This document shows positions 28,301 through 37,620 of a DNA stretch of 64,000 bases, piece after piece; position 1 is the stretch's first letter; every line of letters starts with the position of its first letter. The stretch is from Charina bottae (taxonomy: Eukaryota > Chordata > Lepidosauria > Squamata > Charinaidae): assembly GCA_023362775.1 (NCBI GenBank), contig JALMGJ010000061.1, positions 10,001-74,000 on the forward strand, in the 5' to 3' direction. A program made the translations under genes and the position numbers. A model generated the notes under the pieces. The model worked only from the letters and a program-made list of their open reading frames with translations, was not told the DNA's origin and searched no databases.

Positions 28301-30565
28301 CCTCTCTATGTCCCAAATTGGACCTCCACAAATAACCCTCAAGTCTGTGCCGCAGGTAAAAGATCCCTCTCTCTATGTCCCTAATTGGGCCTCCACAGAT
28401 AACCATCAAGTCTGTGGCGCAGGCAAAAGTGCCCTCTCTCTATGTCCCTAATTGGGCCTCCACAGATAACCCTCAAGTCTGTGGCGCAGGCAAAAGTGCC
28501 CCCTCTCTATGTCCCAAATTGGACCTCCACAAATAACCCTCAAGTCTGTGCCGCAGGTAAAAGTGCCCTCTCTCTATGTCCCTAATTGGGCCTCCACAGA
28601 TAACCCTCAAGTCTGTGGTGCAGGCAAAAGTGCCCCCTCTCTATGTCCCTAATTGGGCCTCCACAGATAACCATCAAGTCTGTGGCGCAGGCAAAAGTGC
28701 CCCCTCTCTATGTCCCAAATTGGACCTCCACAAATAACCCTCAAGTCTGTGCCGCAGGTAAAAGTGCCCCCTCTCTATGTCCCTAATTGGGCCTCCACAG
28801 ATAACCCTCAAGTCTGTGGCGCAGGCAAAAGTGCCCCCTCTCTATGTCCAAAATTGGACCTCCACAAATAACCCTCAAGTCTGTGCCGCAGGCAAAAGAG
28901 CCCTCTCTCTATGTCCCTAATTGGGCCTCCACAGATAACCATCAAGTCTGTGGCGCAGGCAAAAGAGCCCCCTCTCTATGTCCCTAATTGGGCCTCCACA
29001 AATAACCCTCAAGTCTGTGGCGCAGGCAAAAGTGCCCTCTCTCTATGTCCCTAATTGGGCCTCCACAGATAACCCTCAAGTCTGTGGCGCAGGCAAAAGA
29101 GCCCCCTCTCTATGTCCCTAATTGGGCCTCCACAAATAACCCTCAAGTCTGTGATGCAGGCAAAATAGCCCTCCCTCTATATCCCTAATTGGGCCTCCAC
29201 AAATAACCCTCAAGTCTGTGCTGCAGACAAGAGAGCCTTTTCTCTATATCCCTAATTGGGCCTCCACAAAAAACCCTCAAGTCTGTGCCGCAGGCAAAAG
29301 ATCCCTCTCTCTATGTCCCTATTTGAGCCTCCACAAATAACCCTCAAGTCTGTGCCGCAGGCAAAAGATCCCTCTCTCTATGTCCCTAATTGGGCCTCCA
29401 CAGATAACCATCAAGTCTGTGGCGCAGGCAAAAGTGCCCTCTCTCTATGTCCCTAATTGGGACTCCACAGATAACCCTCAAGTCTGTGGCGCAGGCAAAA
29501 GAGCCCCCACTCTATGTCCCTAATTGGGCCTCCACAAATAACCCTCAAGTCTGTGCAGCAGGCAAAAGTGTCCTTTCTCTATATCCCTAGTTGGGCCTCT
29601 ACAAATAACCCTCAAGTCTGTGCTACAGGCAAAATAGCCCTCCCTCTATGTCCCTAATTGGGCCTCCACAAATAACCCTCAAGTCTGTGCAGCAGGCAAA
29701 AGAGCCCTTTCTCTATATCCCTAATTGGGCCTCCACAAAAAACCCTCAAGTCTGTGCTGCAGGCAAAAGATCCCTCTCTCTATGTCCCAAATTGGACCTC
29801 CACAGATAACCCTCAAGTCTGTGCCGCAGGTAAAAGATCCCTCTCTCTATGTCCCTAATTGGGCCTCCACAGACAACCATCAAGTCTGTGGCGCAGGCAA
29901 AAGTGCCCTCTCTCTATGTCCCTAATTGGGCCTCCACAGATAACCCTCAAGTCTGTGGCGCAGGCAAAAGTGCCCCCTCTCTATGTCCCAAATTGGACCT
30001 CCACAAATAACCCTCAAGTCTGTGCCGCAGGCAAAAGATCCCTCTCTCTATGTCCCTAATTGGGCCTCCACAGACAACCATCAAGTCTGTGGCGCAGGCA
30101 AAAGTGCCCTCTCTCTATGTCCCTAATTGGGCCTCCACAGATAACCCTCAAGTCTGTGGCGCAGGCAAAAGTGCCCCCTCTCTATGTCCCAAATTGGACC
30201 TCCACAAATAACCCTCAAGTCTGTGCCGCAGGTAAAAGTGCCCTCTCTCTATGTCCCTAATTGGGCCTCCACAGATAACCCTCAAGTCTGTGGCGCAGGC
30301 AAAAGTGCCCCCTCTCTATGTCCAAAATTGGACCTCCACAAATAACCCTCAAGTCTGTGCCGCAGGCAAAAGAGCCCTCTCTCTATGTCCCTAATTGGGC
30401 CTCCACAGATAACCATCAAGTCTGTGGCGCAGGCAAAAGAGCCCCCTCTCTATGTCCCTAATTGGGCCTCCACAAATAACCCTCAAGTCTGTGGCGCAGG
30501 CAAAAGATCCCTCTCTCTATGTCCCTAATTGGGCCTCCACAAATAACCCTCAAGTCTGTGGTGCA
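25334..30565. repeat. Satellite higher-order copy H5, terminal copy
   Basis: Landmarks at 25334, 27143, 28148 and 29220 keep the 27-15-16 core spacing. The tail from 29220 matches the H4 tail at an offset of 5,293 bp (79 x 67), including the TAGTTGGGCCTCTACA marker near 29589. It runs to about 30565, where the homogeneous array ends inside a monomer. Confidence 0.9.
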
Positions 30566-30882
30566 GGCAAATGAACTCTACCTCTATGTTCCTGATTTGT
30601 CCTCCAGAAAAAACCCTAAAGTCTGTGGTGCGAACAAATGAGCTCCTCCTCTATGATCCTGATTTGCCCTCCAAAAATAACCCTGAAGTCTGTGGTGCAT
30701 GCATATGAACTCTACCTCTACGTTCCTGATTTGGCCTGCAGAAATAACCCTGAAATGTATGGTGCAAGCCAATGAACTCTACCACTATGTTCCTGATTTG
30801 GCCTCCAGAACCCTGAAGTCTGTGGTGCAAGCCAATGAACTCTACCTCTATGTTTGTAATTTGGCCCATCATCTTTTTATAG
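30566..30882. repeat. Diverged edge monomers of the satellite
   Basis: About five further units continue in phase with the array but are clearly diverged. The shared form reads GTGGTGCAAGCCAATGAAC, TCTACCTCTATGTTCCTGAT, TTGGCCTCCAGAAATAACCC. The last unit is shortened near 30810. Units within this edge resemble each other more than they resemble the main array, the usual picture of old, non-homogenised satellite at an array border. Confidence 0.9.
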
Positions 30883-31049
30883 CTGTATTACAGGGGTTTC
30901 CAACCTTTTGGCTTCCCTGGGCCACATTGAGTGAAGAGGAATTGTCTTGGGCTGCACATAAAATATACAATATATATTTTAATATATAATATAAATATAA
31001 TAAAGATATATAATATATATATTTATTATGTTTATATATTTATATATGT

Positions 31050-31132
31050 CCCAATTAGGGACATAGAGAGGGGGCTCTTTTGCCTGCGCCACAGACTTGA
31101 GGGTTATTTGTGGAGGCACAATTAGGGACATA
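31050..31132 (-). repeat. Solitary inverted satellite monomer
   Basis: About 1.25 units of the 67-bp satellite lie here in reverse orientation relative to the main array, embedded in AT-rich sequence of the hAT element. Read on the minus strand it contains GAGCCCCCTCTCTATGTCCC and AATAACCCTCAAGTCTGTGG, like the homogeneous array and unlike the diverged edge monomers. The only clear difference I see from a main-array variant is ATTGTGCC in place of ATTGGGCC. Confidence 0.93.
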
Positions 31133-31400
31133 GTATAATAATAAAAAGTATAATAATAAAATAAAATAATAAAATAAAATAAAATAAAATAAAATAAAAT
31201 AAAATGAAATAAAATAAAATATAAAATGAAATGAAATGAAATAAAATAAAATAAAAAAATAATAAAATAAAATAAAATAATAAAATAATAAAATATAAAA
31301 TAATATAAAATATAAAATATAAAATATAAAATATAATAAAATAATAAAATAAAATAAAATAAATAAAATAAAATAAATAACATTAAATATATAATATCCC
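31133..31400. repeat. AT-rich microsatellite, (TAAAA)n-like
   Basis: Runs of AAAAT/AATAA with occasional ATGAA variants make up this stretch. It appears as an open frame on the minus strand only because the low-complexity sequence lacks stop codons. Confidence 0.95.
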
Positions 31401-31464
31401 TCTTAAAAATATTTAAAAAAAGAAAATCAATGCGGGCACTGACTATCGCGGCGGCGGTGCTTAC

Positions 31465-31731
31465 CCACGTGGCGCTTCCAAGGACCGGGAAGGTGGTGGC
31501 AGGGCTCTGGGCAGGAACCGGCTGCAAGGCAAGAGGAGGCGGCGGCGGATGCATCCCTTGGCTCAGGTCCAGGGCTACACGTGGTGCGAGGGTACCTCTC
31601 TTCAGCGCGTGCAGGCAGCAGGTAATGACCGGCTGCGCTGGCCTTTTATATGTTTGAATTTCGCGCCTCTCCGCCCTCCTTTGCCGCGCGCTAATTGGTG
31701 GAGGGGCTTCTTCCGGGCTGCCTCCAATTGG
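31465..31731 (-). promoter_or_regulatory. Promoter-like end of the hAT element
   Basis: Read on the minus strand, the transposon's 5' end shows CCAATTGG (31724-31731), a second CCAAT (31694-31698), then a TATAAAA box (31644-31650). About 150 bp further on is a splice-donor match (GTAAG at 31460-31464). The order and spacing fit an RNA polymerase II promoter, a 5' untranslated exon (about 31465-31618) and the first intron of the lost transposase gene. Activity is inferred, not shown. Confidence 0.5.
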
Positions 31732-31783
31732 CAGGCCGAATTGCTAGCTGTTCAGGGCCGCATGCGCAGGTTGGACACCCCTG

Positions 31784-32082
31784 CTGTAATGGAAAGAGCC
31801 CAAAGTGAGCCAGCCTCCGAACCTGTTGTGGCGCCACCACCATCGGTTCTCAGCCGCTTCCTTAAAAACACAGGGAAAGGCCAGAAACAAGCGGGCAGCC
31901 ATCTCGTGGGCGATTATCAAATGAGTGGACGGGGTAGACAAGGGGGCGGGAGAGGTGATGATCCCCTGCTACCTAGGTAATGAAAACCAACCGTATCTTT
32001 GTGTGTACCACGGGGACTATTTCCACCAAGGCTGCTGCTCAGTCGTATGCGGGATTCAGGGAATATGGTTTTGGCACGGGTA
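31784..32082. other. Non-coding spacer, nothing recognised
   Basis: Mixed-composition sequence between the hAT element and the minisatellite. A short frame at 31921 starts MSGRGRQGGGRG, which recalls a histone H2A N-terminus, but the similarity stops after about ten residues. I do not call a gene here. Confidence 0.5.
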
Positions 32083-32290
32083 CCGAGCGAGGACAGGAGG
32101 GCGGCCATGCTGGGAGGGTCGTTCGGAGAGGAAGCGGAGGACGGCTATCGAGCGAGGACAGGAGGGCGGCCATGCTGGGAGGGTCGTTCGGAGAGGAAGC
32201 GGAGGACGGCTATCGAGCGAGGACAGGAAGACGGCCATGCTGGGAGGGTCCTTCGGAGGGGAGTGGCAGGAAGCAGCAGGTGCCCATGTA
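32083..32290. repeat. GC-rich 65-bp minisatellite (three units)
   Basis: Three units of about 65 bp contain GAGGACAGGAGGGCGGCCAT, GCTGGGAGGGTCGTTCGGAG and AGGAAGCGGAGGACGGCTAT. The unit is clearly related to the 71-bp minisatellite at 36291-37010, sharing GGACAGGA, GCGGCCATGCTGGGAGGG and CGTTCGGAG. Several overlapping open frames arise from its lack of stop codons. Confidence 0.9.
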
Positions 32291-32924
32291 GAGACGGCCA
32301 GAGAAAGCTAACGGAAGCAGCTGGCCCCGTTAAGGGAGGAGTATAGAGCGGCAATGGTTTGGGAGACTCAGTCACCACAATCCTGGGGGCGGGGAGGGGT
32401 CATTGTCAGCACGTTGCCCTCCCGTTTTCTTGTTTTTTTTTTTTTTTTTTACAGTAAATCAATTTCTTTCCCTATTTTAAGTGTGCAAAACAGTACTTTT
32501 ATCTTTTTTTCCCCTTCTTTTATGGAATTCAGTTGGGGAAACTAATTACAGCAAAACATTTCTCTTTCCTCTTTTTATTCCCATCTCCCAATCATGGTCA
32601 TTTGACCTACATATTACCAGTGGTCTCTCTGAAAATTATCCTGCCAGATCCTCCTGTAGAATCCCTAATACGGGGGTGGGGAGGCTCCGCTCCCCCAGGT
32701 CTGGGCAGGAAGTTGCAAGTTGATCAGCTTTTGAGATGCAATTACATTAGAGGGGAAAATTCTACATTTGAGCATTCTTACTACTGTGCTCCACATTTAT
32801 GTCCAACCTTGGAAGCTGAACTGCTACCATTTCTTTAACATAAACAGCAAGCAGGCTGTCCGATACATCAGACAAGGAAACAGAGCGGGTTCTTTTGAAG
32901 GTCTTACAAAAACAATTTTATTAT
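32291..32924. other. Non-coding spacer with poly(T) tract
   Basis: No gene or repeat family was recognised. The notable feature is an uninterrupted T run of about 18 bases near 32432-32450 followed by ACAG. This could be the reversed A-tail of a degraded retroelement, but no body is recognisable. Confidence 0.45.
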
Positions 32925-33062
32925 GAGCTTTCCAGACTGTGTGTCGCGACACAAACAGTCTGGTGTGTCGCCACACAACTCGGAAGCGCTGATCATCATC
33001 GCTTCCGGGTTTTCCCGCGGCGACACACCAACGGCGGCGCGCAAAAACCCGAAAGCGGCAGT
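32925..33062. mobile_element. Truncated short hAT-like element, family A
   Basis: The left part begins GAGCTTTCCAGACTGTGTGT followed by the palindrome TGTGTCGCGACACA, and includes GAAGCGCTGATCATC and CGCTTCCGGGTTTT. All are shared with the copies at 35309-35515 and 59983-60311. The right inverted end (GTTTGGAAAGCCCTG in other copies) is missing. Confidence 0.75.
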
Positions 33063-33231
33063 AGCTCAAAGCATCTTATTGTTAATAGAAGATACAAAGG
33101 AACTGTGTATGTGGTAAAAGGGGGTTAAGAGTTCTACCCCCTCATCAGCTTCAGCATACGCCAAGAGCATCTGGGAAGAACCCAACCAGATGCTACCCCA
33201 GAATTCTCGGCCACTGGGAGGGTGGGAACTA

Positions 33232-33594
<363 letters not shown>

Positions 33595-34253
33595 CTGTAG
33601 AGGGGGAGTAAGACACATTATACCCATTTGGCATCTTCCCCCCAAGAAAGTCGAGGATTTGGATGCCTTTCCCTGGAACTTTCTGGGGCCTTCAGGAGAC
33701 CCACCAACTGCTCCCAAGGCTTTCACTCGCCAGAAACCCTCAGCTGCATGACCACGTGTGCTTTCGCAGAGAAGCACGGACTCGGAAGGGCCCTTCCCGC
33801 TTCCAAATGGAGTCAGAAGACAACCACCTGCTCTGAGGGAGGGGCAGCCACCAACTCCATTTTCAAGAAGTACTTCCGCCTCCGCCACTCAGAGTGGGAA
33901 TCCGGCTGTTACCGGGAGGGTTTAGTTGAGCCGGATGCTCCACCAAGTTCGTGATGCCAAAATAGTCCTTCCTTTTAAGCAGATCAGTGGCTTTTCTAAG
34001 AAGGAAAGAAGGACCACCCAATTACCAATGTCAACTCAAGGACATCCCCTTCCAGCCATTTCAGACCATCTGCTGCACTGTCCACACTTGGCCCAGTCTG
34101 GGCACAAGACAGCCCTTCCTGGCGTACTTTACAAGACAAAGATACACGGCAAGCTTCAACAGAACGACGAAAAAGAGGCAGAGCCTCCGGTAGCAAATCC
34201 CTCTTTGTCTCCCTGGCACCTGATCCTGATCCTTCCCGCACCTCCCTCTAGAA
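33595..34253. other. Spacer with no recognised gene
   Basis: Open frames of about 100 codons occur on both strands but show no recognisable domain and overlap one another. Part may be intron sequence copied along with the PRPF3 fragment on its 5' side. Confidence 0.4.
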
Positions 34254-34998
34254 CAGGGGTGTCCAACCTTTTGGCTTCCCTGGGCCACATTGAGTGAAGA
34301 GGAATTGTCTTGGGCCACACATAAAATATATAATATAGTTAATGTATATAAGTAATAAAACTTCATTTATTTTTTAATATTTTTATTATAAAATTTTAAC
34401 AAAGAGGGGAACATAAAACTAGTGGGATATTTGACTTTGTTTTTGTGAAACTAATGCATCAATGTCTGGTTCGATGAAAGTGGTTGCAATTCTCAGTGAG
34501 TTCTCAAGGTGCTTGTCAGAAATTTTAATTCTAATTTTACTCTTTGTGTGCTTCATCCTTGAAAATAGTTGCTCACAAATGTACGTGCTGCCAAAAAGCT
34601 ATGTCATGAATAAGGCGTGATTCTGAAGCAAGGGATATTTTTCTCTGGGAAGATAGGTCTTATAAAAGTCCAGTAGAGAGACATGATCAATTTTTTCTTT
34701 GAGTTGAATGCCTGATTGCAACTCTATGCATTCCATTTGAAAATTTGGAGGTACTGTACTTATGTCGACTTAAAATGGAGTCGAAAATATACCAAAATAT
34801 TGATGATTTTTCCAGAAATCTTGAAACCTGTTCTCAAATTCCTGTATCAAACTGAAAAGCAAGGCTGCATATTTCTCGCTGTTCACAGGACTGTGTGTAG
34901 CCAACGTATTAAAATGTATAAAATGATTTTCCATAACTTGAGCTTGCCATACTTCAAGTTTCATTTCAAACACTGTTATGGTTTGAAACATTGCAGTG
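34254..34998 (-). mobile_element. hAT DNA transposon, 3' part with decayed transposase
   Basis: It starts with the hAT end CAGGGGTGTCCAACC and the same subterminal sequence as the element at 30891 (CTTCCCTGGGCCACATTGAG). Reading inward on the minus strand it contains the 3' part of a transposase gene. The other end is missing: homology stops where the telomere-like tract begins at about 34999. Confidence 0.85.
34419..34991 (-). pseudogene. hAT transposase C-terminal remnant
   Basis: The translated remnant includes a segment around FQDFWKNHQYFGIFSTPF, then SLLDFYKTYLPREKYP and LFGSTYICEQLFSRMKHTKS, and ends SQKQSQISH before a stop at 34419-34421. The order and wording match the C-terminal catalytic/dimerisation (hATC) region of the vertebrate hAT transposase group that also gave rise to domesticated genes such as GTF2IRD2 and ZBED-type proteins. 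It is inactive: an in-frame TAG (34599-34601) interrupts the hATC motif, another stop follows STPF (near 34769), and the N-terminal half with the zinc finger is absent. The assignment is from remembered family motifs. Confidence 0.85.
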
Positions 34999-35053
34999 AT
35001 AACCCTAACCCTAACCCTACCTAACCCTAACCCTACCCTAACACTACCCTACT
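34999..35053. repeat. Interstitial telomeric repeat (CCCTAA)n
   Basis: Vertebrate telomere hexamers (ATAACCCTAACCCTAACCCT, then partly degenerate CTACCTAACCCTAACCCTAC) run for about 55 bp. They begin exactly where the hAT transposon is broken off. The C-rich strand is on plus. Confidence 0.92.
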
Positions 35054-35308
35054 CCATGCAGTTTCTGGACACCATACAATATTAAAAACCACAAGGAATA
35101 AGAAAGAAATAACAATGTATGTCCAACACACCTCTAGCACAATGAGTAACCATCACCAAATCTGCATGTGTTAAACAAGTCATTATGCAAAGGCAGAAAT
35201 TCAACAGCTACTCAAAAGTTAGTTGCTTTCTCAGTTGCAACCAAGTGTCCTTTCTTCGTTCCATACATTTTGGCTTTTTAATTGCAATGCTAACCAGAGC
35301 CACTGGAG

Positions 35309-35515
35309 CAGGGCTTTCCAAAGTGCCGCCGCAGCAGGGCGGCGGCGGCGCAGGGGCACGCGCGCACGGCGGCGGCACGGGGGGGCGTGCGGCGGCGCAG
35401 GGGGGTGTGCGGCGGCGCACGCGTGCACAGCGCCGCTTCCGGGTGGTGTGGCGACACACCACGCTGTGTGTGGCGACACACTTTTGTGTCGCGACACACA
35501 GTTTGGAAAGCTCTG
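35309..35515. mobile_element. Short hAT-like element, family A, with perfect TSD
   Basis: This 207-bp non-autonomous element has inverted ends CAGGGCTTTCCAAA and TTTGGAAAGCTCTG. It is flanked by perfect 8-bp direct repeats CACTGGAG (35301-35308 and 35516-35523), the hAT signature. The interior is very GC-rich (GGCGGCGGCG-type runs) and includes CGCTTCCGGGTGGTGTGGCG and the 14-bp palindrome TGTGTCGCGACACA. It has no coding capacity. Confidence 0.92.
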
Positions 35516-35811
35516 CACTGGAGGGTTAAGTTTAGGTTATATTATACAGCATGGATTTCTATTTCTACCAAAGCCTTTCCCTAAAAGAAAATATATTCCT
35601 TTCATTAGCCCTATACTTAAGTTTCATGTTCCTTTCTTCTAAACACTGTGCTATAAATTAAAGTAAAAGCTAGGTAACATAGATATCTGTATTCTTTTCC
35701 ATTAATACATAAGTCGTAAGTGCAATAGGACATGTGTTGCAGTACCGTATTCCAAAACAGTACCTGGACATTGTGGAAACGATCCTAAACCAAGAGCTGC
35801 ATACTGTAGAT

Positions 35812-36040
35812 CAGCCTTTCTCAGGTTCAAATATAGGCCAGAAGTAACAAAATTATTATATTTGTTTCATGAGTAGGCCTGTATATATGCATAAGCAGTG
35901 TTCTGAAACTAAAAATAATGACTGAAACTTATCTCTTTAATGGGAAGTTGCCCGAATTTGAAATATTTCTTTTAAATAAATGGTGATTTCCCAGGGAACC
36001 CCTAGTGACCTCTCCACCAAACGCTGGTTGAGAAACCCTG
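35812..36040. mobile_element. Short hAT-like element, family B, with perfect TSD
   Basis: This 229-bp element has inverted ends CAGCCTTTCTCAGGTT and GGTTGAGAAACCCTG. The flanking 8-bp direct repeats CTGTAGAT (35804-35811 and 36041-36048) are identical. The interior is AT-rich and non-coding. Confidence 0.92.
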
Positions 36041-36290
36041 CTGTAGATAGAAAGCAACCACAGGGAATCCTAAGGTGGGCTGTAACCATTCCCATCCCCG
36101 TCTAACCTGCCCCCCAAAAGCCCCTCCCTCCTTGGGTCCAGAGAGTTGGACAGTTTCCTCCTTTCTCCTTGCAGCACCGTTCGCTGTGCTCTACCACCGC
36201 GAGGCCCCAAGTCTAAACGGGGATGTCAGAAGCAGCAGCCCTGCTGTGAGGAGCCGGAAAAAGGCAAAGCAGACAGGAAGCAGCAGGCTA

Positions 36291-37010
36291 GGAGGGGCGT
36301 TTGGAATGGAAAGGAGAACAGCTATTGAGAAAGGAGTCGGCCATGCTGGGAAGTGCGTTTGCAGCGGAAATGGGGGACAGCCACGGAGAACGGACAGGAA
36401 GAAAGTGGCGGCCATGGGAGGTGCGTTTGCAGCGGAAGTGGGGGACAGCCACGGAGAACGGACAGGAAGAAAGTGGCGGCCATGCTGGGAGGGGCGTTCG
36501 GAGCGGAAGTGGGGGACAGCCACGGTGAACGGACAGGAAGAAAGTGGTGGCCATGCTGGGAGGGGCGTTCGGAGCGGAAGTGGGGGACAGCCACGGAGAA
36601 CGGACAGGAAGAAAGTGGCGGCCATGCTGGGAGGGGCGTTCGGAGCGGAAGTGGGGGACAGCCACGGAGAACGGACAGGAAGAAGGTGGCGGCCATGCTG
36701 GGAGGGGCGTTCGGAGCGGAAGTGGGGGACAGCCACGGTGAACGGACAGGAAGAAAGTGGCGGCCATGCTGGGAGGGGCGTTCGGAGCGGAAGTGGGGGA
36801 CAGCCACGGAGAACGGACAGGAAGAAAGTGGCGGCCATGCTGGGAGGGGCGTTCGGAGCGGAAGTGGGGGACAGCCACGGTGAACGGACAGGAAGAAAGT
36901 GGCGGCCATGCTGGGAGGGGCGTTCGGAGCGGAAGTTGGGGACAGCCACGGAGAGGGGACAGGAAGAAAGTGGCGGCCATGCTAGGAGGGCTGTCCGGGG
37001 CGGAAAGATG
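36291..37010. repeat. GC-rich 71-bp minisatellite, about ten units
   Basis: The block GGCGGCCATGCTGGGAGGGG recurs at 71-bp intervals (CCATG at 36480, 36551, 36622, 36693, 36764, 36835, 36906, 36977), with two more degenerate units to the left, one of which lacks three bases. Each unit also contains CGTTCGGAGCGGAAGTGGGG, GACAGCCACGGAGAACGGAC and AGGAAGAAAGTGG. GCGGAAGTG resembles an ETS/GABP site, GCGGCCATG a YY1-like site, and CATGCTGGGA half of a ZNF143-type site. Long open frames on both strands (up to 422 codons on minus) come only from the stop-poor repeat. Confidence 0.93.
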
Positions 37011-37620
37011 CAGTGAGAAGCCCGGAACAACGGGCGGCCATGTTAGGGCCGATTCCCGAATGTGGGGATGCCGATCTCCCACCGCGGAGCAGCCAACAGG
37101 CCTGGTCACTTTGAGCCTCTCCACCGCCACCGTTTTCAGGCGGGGCGGCCACAACCCTACCCACCCCCCGCAAGGCAGCCCAGATGCTCTCCCCGGCATC
37201 GTCCAGGGAGGGCCAGGCAGGAGAGGCACGGGCTGCTCCCCGTTACCCCGAACGCAGCGGAAGCGAGCGCAGGGGACCTCGCCGCCCCCGCCGGGTGAGA
37301 CGTCGCCGCGTTTGGCAGGAGTCCTGCGGACCTTGGCGGGCTCGGCCCTACTGGGCAGCCACCCAGCGGAAGGAGCCCGGCTTGAACTGAGCGTCCGCCA
37401 GGGAAGGGGGGTCGTGAAGGGTTTCCCCCGAGAAAGGCCGAATCGCGGCATCGCGCTGGATTCAAGCCACACCGCTAGAGAAAGGCTGTGCCCTGTGCAG
37501 GACGGCGCCCAACGCCCTCGCTCCCTGGGGGGGCGCGGCTGGAAAGGCCGGTTCAAGGGCGGATCATTCAGGATTGCCGGGAGCGCAGCGGATGGGCTGC
37601 TTCACCCCACCAGTGTTCAG
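37011..37620. other. CpG-rich block of unknown role
   Basis: A GC- and CpG-rich stretch immediately follows the 71-bp minisatellite (for example GAACGCAGCGGAAGCGAGCG and GTGAGACGTCGCCGCGTTTG). It looks like a CpG island or a remnant of one, yet no recognisable first exon is attached on either strand. Together with the minisatellite it could be a promoter of an unrecognised transcript or a duplicated promoter fragment. Confidence 0.45.

Larger units (their letters stand above)
1..30565. repeat. 67-bp satellite array with higher-order repeats
   Basis: A head-to-tail tandem array of a 67-bp unit fills this whole stretch without interruption. Recurring blocks are GTCTGTGGCGCAGGCAAAAG, a pyrimidine run CCCTCTCTCTATGTCCC, TAATTGGGCCTCCACA and a purine/AT block such as GATAACCCTCAA. 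Every spacing I measured between landmark monomers is an exact multiple of 67. Monomers fall into recognisable classes: CTAATTGGG, CCAAATTGGACC or CCAAAATTGGACC in the middle; GTGGCGCAGG, GTGCCGCAGG, GTGACGCAGG or GTGATTCAGG after the GTCT block. The order of these classes is repeated at long range, which defines a higher-order repeat. The array is truncated by the left window edge. No CENP-B-box-like motif was seen in the unit. I cannot tell from sequence whether it is centromeric, pericentromeric, subtelomeric or on a sex chromosome. Confidence 0.98.
30891..31783 (-). mobile_element. hAT-type DNA transposon, internally deleted
   Basis: The element begins CAGGGGTTTCCAACC and ends GGTTGGACACCCCTG, 15-bp inverted ends with one mismatch. 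It is flanked by CTGTATTA and CTGTAATG (6 of 8 matching), consistent with a decayed 8-bp hAT target duplication. The left 85 bp match the end of the second element at 34254 (CTTCCCTGGGCCACATTGAG and following bases). No transposase is left. The interior instead holds an AT-rich stretch, an inverted satellite monomer, a (TAAAA)-type microsatellite and a GC-rich promoter-like end. Orientation is taken from the transposase remnant in the second copy, which reads towards the left end. Confidence 0.8.

Noticed and set aside
647..30260. Some thirty open frames of exactly 66 codons in the satellite
   Set aside because: 201 bp is three monomers. Because 67 leaves remainder 1 on division by 3, a frame passes through all three phases and then meets the same stop. 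The starts are non-ATG (TTG at 647). They are a geometric product of the repeat, not genes.
1..30565. CRISPR-like array
   Set aside because: The repeats are contiguous with no unique spacers, and the window is clearly eukaryotic.
30979..31554. 191-codon minus-strand frame
   Set aside because: Mostly Phe/Tyr/Leu from the AT-rich microsatellite.
31921..31980. Possible histone H2A start (MSGRGRQGG)
   Set aside because: Similarity ends after about ten residues, followed by a stop; no H2A core fold sequence nearby.
34999..35053. Actual chromosome end
   Set aside because: Only about 55 bp of partly degenerate hexamers, with unique and gene-bearing sequence on the far side; it is interstitial.
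36075..37556. Open frames of 313 (plus) and 422 (minus) codons
   Set aside because: They run through the 71-bp minisatellite on both strands and show only its periodic peptide. The GC-rich unit lacks stops; there is no recognisable domain.
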